Shown here piece by piece: positions 61,158 to 64,000 of a DNA stretch of 64,000 nucleotides; position 1 is the stretch's first letter, and every line of letters begins with the position of its first letter. Made by a program: the position numbers and the translations under genes. Below the pieces are notes generated by a model, which ran no database searches, was not told where the DNA came from, and worked only from the letters and a program-made list of their open reading frames with translations. This DNA comes from Ancylobacter lacus (lineage in GTDB: Bacteria; Pseudomonadota; Alphaproteobacteria; Rhizobiales; Xanthobacteraceae): NCBI RefSeq assembly GCF_018390635.1, contig NZ_JAHBGE010000026.1:1-64000 (forward strand), read 5' to 3'.

Positions 61158-63323
61158 TCACGCCACCTCCCGCTGCGCCTCCGCCTCGGCGTGGGCCGGC
61201 AGGGTGATGGTGAACACCGCCCCGGTGCCGTCATTGGCCACGGTGAGCGTGCCGCCATGGTCGCGCACGATGCCGAAGCTGACGGAGAGCCCGAGGCCGG
61301 TGCCCTTGCCGGCCGGCTTGGTGGTGAAGAAGGGTTGGAACACCTTCGCCAGCACCTTTTCGGGAATGCCGCCGCCATTGTCGCGGACGACGATGCGGAT
61401 GGACGGCGGGTGGTCGGGCGGCGACTGCCGCTTGCAGGAGAGCCAGACCTCCGGCTGGAAGCCGGGATCGCTTTCCTGGCGGGAGCGCAGCGCGTCGCGC
61501 GCGTTCAGCAGCAGGTTGATCAGCACCTGTTCGAGCTGGTCCTCGCGGCAGAGCACGTTGAGATGTTCCGGCGGATCGATGTCGGTGTGGAGCTGGATGC
61601 CCTCGATGCGCAGATCGGCGCCGATGACCTGCAGCACCCCGCTGATCGCGTTCGCCGCCGAGGCGGCCTCGGGCCGCAGCGTGCTGCGCCGGCCGAAGAT
61701 GCGCATGTGGTCGATGATGCCCTTCATCCGCTCCACCTGCCGGATGATGCGGCCGATCTTGTCCTCCACCACCTGGGTCGGCTGACCCTTGGCCAGAGCG
61801 GTCTGGACATTGGCGGCGGCGAGCCGGATCACGCCGAGCGGCTGGTTGATCTCGTGCGCCAGCCCCGTCACCAGCTCGCCGAGCGCCGCCATCTTCGACA
61901 TCTGGTAGAGCTGGTTCTCCTCGAACCGCTTGGCGGTCTGGTCGACGGCGAAGACGACGATGGCGTCGGGAGCGGCGTCCTCGTCCTGGCCGTCCTCCGC
62001 CGCCACGTGGACGATGCGCCCCACCACCATCTGCACCTCGAACTCCTCGCCGTCGCGGGCGAAATGCTCGACGATGACCGGCGGGGCATCCGAGGCGCGG
62101 GCGCGGGCGAGGAATTCGGGACTGCGCACCCGCTCCTCCACCAGCGAGCCGAGCGGCTCCTTCAGCCCGCTGCCGATCCGCGTGGTCTCGCTGCCCACCA
62201 CCGAAATGACGTCGATGCCGGGCACCTGGCTGATCGCCCGCAGCACCCGCGCCTCACGCCGGCGGGCATCGGCCTGCGCCTCCCGACGCTGCAGCCGGCG
62301 TTCCAGCCGGGCGAAGCGCAGGGCGAGCGCGCCGATCACGAACAGCGTCAGCGTCGCCGTCGAGGCGAGGATGATGCTGGAGAGCCGGAACTCGCGAGAC
62401 TGGTTCAGCACCTCGGCGCGGTCCGCCGCCACCACCACCATGAAGGGATAGCGCTGCGAGCGGATGTAGTAGCCGACGCGGGAAACCCCTGTGGCCGGGT
62501 CGCTCGCGTCATAGACGCCCTCGCCGCCGGTGAGGCCGGCATAGCCCGGCACGATGTCCGCGCCGGCGATCGGCACGGCGTGCTCCTCCGGCGTAACACT
62601 GGCGCGAACCACCCCGTCGGTGCCGATCAAGGCGATCAGCCCCTGCCCCTCGGGACGCAGGCGCCGGTAGAAATCGATGAAGTCCGATATCTGGTAGGAC
62701 GCGACCACAATGCCTTCCAGCTCGTTCTGCTGGGAGCGGATGGCCTTCGAGAACTGGATGGACCACGCCCCCGTGATCCGCCCCTTCACCGGCTTGCTGA
62801 GAAAGATGCCTTCCGGTGGCTCGCGATCCAACCCGTCGCTTCCCCTGCGGCGGTCGAGATGCACGCGGATATGCTCGCGGTCGGTGAGATCGAAGGGCTT
62901 GCCGGGCGCCTGGATGTTGCTGGTGATGAACGCCCCGGCGGCGGAGACGAAGGAAATCTGGATCACCGAGGCCGGCAGGCGGGCGTCGCGCAGCCGCGCA
63001 TAGGTCTGCTCGGCCGCGTCACCCCCGCGAATGTCGCCGAACGACGTGAGGAAGGTGTCGATCGATTCCACCGTCCGCTCGAAATTGGACAGCAGGACGA
63101 GAGCGATGCGACGCGACGCGCTGACGGATTCCTCGACCTCGTGGCGCTCGTGGAAGCGGATCGAGATCACCGCCACGGACACCGGTACCGCGCAGGCCAG
63201 AAGCATCAGAACCGCCAGCAGCATCCATTTGGACGCCCGCGGCCAAGGCCCGATGAAAAACCGGCGCCTGCGCTCTTCCGCGAGGCGGGCGGCTGCGGGA
63301 TTTTCGACTGCGAAGGGCACCAC
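61158..63323 (-). CDS. Membrane-bound sensor histidine kinase (double-cache type)
   Basis: A 721-aa kinase. Helices at about residues 32-52 (MLLAVLMLLACAVPVSVAVI) and 325-350 (IILASTATLTLFVIGALALR) flank a periplasmic cache-like sensor. A PAS-like domain follows. The dimerisation H-box is ELVTGLAHEINQPLGVIRLA near residue 490. The ATPase domain has NLLLNARDAL, VVRDNGGGIPEKVLAK and KGTGLGLSVSFGIVRDHGG. It resembles DctB-class kinases; no response regulator is in the window. The frame opens further at 63416, but the GTG at 63323 is preferred because an AT-rich operator region lies beyond it. The start is uncertain. Confidence 0.88.
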   Translation of the reverse strand: MVPFAVENPAAARLAEERRRRFFIGPWPRASKWMLLAVLMLLACAVPVSVAVISIRFHERHEVEESVSASRRIALVLLSNFERTVESIDTFLTSFGDIRGGDAAEQTYARLRDARLPASVIQISFVSAAGAFITSNIQAPGKPFDLTDREHIRVHLDRRRGSDGLDREPPEGIFLSKPVKGRITGAWSIQFSKAIRSQQNELEGIVVASYQISDFIDFYRRLRPEGQGLIALIGTDGVVRASVTPEEHAVPIAGADIVPGYAGLTGGEGVYDASDPATGVSRVGYYIRSQRYPFMVVVAADRAEVLNQSREFRLSSIILASTATLTLFVIGALALRFARLERRLQRREAQADARRREARVLRAISQVPGIDVISVVGSETTRIGSGLKEPLGSLVEERVRSPEFLARARASDAPPVIVEHFARDGEEFEVQMVVGRIVHVAAEDGQDEDAAPDAIVVFAVDQTAKRFEENQLYQMSKMAALGELVTGLAHEINQPLGVIRLAAANVQTALAKGQPTQVVEDKIGRIIRQVERMKGIIDHMRIFGRRSTLRPEAASAANAISGVLQVIGADLRIEGIQLHTDIDPPEHLNVLCREDQLEQVLINLLLNARDALRSRQESDPGFQPEVWLSCKRQSPPDHPPSIRIVVRDNGGGIPEKVLAKVFQPFFTTKPAGKGTGLGLSVSFGIVRDHGGTLTVANDGTGAVFTITLPAHAEAEAQREVA

Positions 63324-63792
63324 GGTTTCTCGGTCAACAGAGGAATGTATGCACAACAATGGCAGGAGAACCTTGCCGCCAATCCGCTCGTCGCACATAC
63401 GACATGTTGTATGCAATAACAGGTGAACCGGTTCTTGATCGATATCAAGAAGGAAGATGGCCTGCTAATAGGATATTGAAATCACATTCAAAGTCGGCCC
63501 GCCGCAGACGGCGGCGGCGGCGAAACCAGCCACCTTTCCTTCCAAACGCCTCATTGTTGCATCCAGAATACCTCCAGACGAGCCATCACATCTGCCGATT
63601 GGTCCAGTTTGGAGTGAATTCTGACCATTCCCCTGCAATTTGGTACAACTCCTTCACAGGCGCCCCCTGGGGATGTGACATAACTAAGGGGGGCATCCAT
63701 GCAGGCGCGCGGCGGGCGCGTCTCGCGAGCATGCCTCGCCGGCCGGACGACGCGCCAGCGAGGTCGAACCCGAGGACGTCGGTTTTCCAGCC
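63324..63792. promoter_or_regulatory. Divergent AT-rich regulatory region of the kinase and molybdopterin-protein genes
   Basis: This 469-bp intergenic stretch is much richer in A/T than its surroundings. It holds a perfect FNR/FixK box (63435-63448). An 18-bp dyad CATAC-N-ACATGT-N-GTATG lies at 63396-63413. A TTGAA-N6-TTCAA dyad lies at 63476-63491. No further gene is convincing here. Confidence 0.6.
63435..63448. promoter_or_regulatory. FNR/FixK/Anr-type binding site
   Basis: TTGAT-CGAT-ATCAA matches the FNR/FixK consensus TTGAT-N4-ATCAA exactly. The symmetry extends to 8 bp on each side (TTCTTGAT...ATCAAGAA). A TATA-like CATACA on the minus strand (63408-63413) would be a -10 for a start near 63400. 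That puts the box at about -41.5, the class II activation position for the kinase gene. Confidence 0.7.
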
Positions 63793-64000
63793 ATGATGAA
63801 GCTGTTCCGTAGGATCGCGATCGTCGTCGCATTGTTTTCTTCAACTCTGAGCGGCGCGTTCGCGGCCGATCTCAACCTGCGCTGGCTCGACGCAAAGGGA
63901 GCCGTCACGGCCGAGCGCATGCTCTCGCTGGCGGATATCGACAAGCTCGCCCAGGTGAAGATCGACACCTCCACCCCGTGGACCAGCGGTCTCCAGCATT
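63793..64000 (+). CDS. Periplasmic molybdopterin-oxidoreductase-domain protein, N-terminal fragment
   Basis: The first 69 codons are inside the window; the gene continues beyond 64000. A signal peptide (MMKLFRRIAIVVALFSSTLS ending GAFA) is followed by ADLNLRWLDAKGAVTAERML, SLADIDKLAQVKIDT and STPWTSGLQ. This start fits small exported proteins with a sulfite-oxidase-type molybdopterin-binding domain, in which STPW-T-x-G precedes the cofactor region. The assignment rests on the N-terminus only. It is divergent from the sensor kinase, a pairing that suggests linked regulation. Confidence 0.6.
   Translation, partial: MMKLFRRIAIVVALFSSTLSGAFAADLNLRWLDAKGAVTAERMLSLADIDKLAQVKIDTSTPWTSGLQH

Noticed and set aside
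63324-63416. N-terminal extension of the sensor kinase to a TTG at 63416
   Set aside because: The extension is Cys-rich, unlike family starts, and overlaps a symmetric promoter element; still, the true start is uncertain.
61191-63419. A 742-codon plus-strand open frame opposite the histidine kinase
   Set aside because: It has no motifs and shadow composition, while the minus strand has a full H-box and ATPase domain.

Overview
The window looks like one chromosomal segment of a high-GC (about 70%) alphaproteobacterium. The most likely order is Hyphomicrobiales, near the Xanthobacteraceae (Ancylobacter/Starkeya type). The reasons are a BcsN-type cellulose locus, a selenocysteine formate dehydrogenase grouped with selAB and selC, a SorC-regulated sugar ABC cassette, and dense ATGA-coupled operons with GGGAGG-type ribosome sites. 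This assignment is inference from gene content. I saw no insertion sequence, prophage, CRISPR array or rRNA. The only tRNA is tRNA-Sec.

Layout. 1-2.2 kb: start of pntA (cut by the window edge) divergent from pyruvate kinase. 2.4-14.4 kb: a minus-strand catabolic operon. In transcription order it encodes a sugar-binding protein, ABC ATPase, permease, acetoin-dehydrogenase-like E1alpha, E1beta and an unusual E2, an AhpD-like protein, an FGGY kinase and two short-chain dehydrogenases. A SorC-family regulator is divergent from it. 14.4-16.9 kb: an AceE-like thiamine-diphosphate enzyme. 17.1-19.9 kb: a YadA-type trimeric autotransporter coupled to an exported protein of unknown function. 19.9-29.6 kb: cellulose synthesis (bcsN divergent from bcsA-bcsB-bcsZ and a TPR protein).

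29.7-42.7 kb: selenium and formate block. The minus-strand operon reads fdoG (in-frame UGA = Sec, with a SECIS hairpin), fdoH, fdoI, fdhE, selA, selB, selC and a 159-aa unknown. The selB reading frame runs straight through the tRNA-Sec gene. On the plus strand follow a TlpA-like thioredoxin, a Tat-exported transglutaminase-like protein and selD, so every dedicated Sec gene lies within 13 kb.

42.8-52.6 kb: housekeeping and small genes (Tex, acidic and KGG small proteins, 4-OT tautomerase, DUF763, DUF1003, a GNAT, a Gfo/Idh oxidoreductase coupled to an MDR dehydrogenase). 53.0-61.1 kb: a tightly coupled seven-gene operon of three nucleotide-sugar enzymes and four glycosyltransferases, three of them CgeB-like, probably for a surface glycan. 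61.2-64.0 kb: a sensor histidine kinase divergent from a probable periplasmic molybdopterin protein (cut by the window end). A perfect FNR/FixK box lies between them.

Together the genes suggest a metabolically flexible, surface-attaching bacterium. It has respiratory formate oxidation dependent on selenium, cellulose plus adhesin for biofilm, a dedicated glycan operon, and an uncharacterised route for a polyol or ketose that appears to end in thiolytic cleavage by an acetoin-dehydrogenase-type complex.
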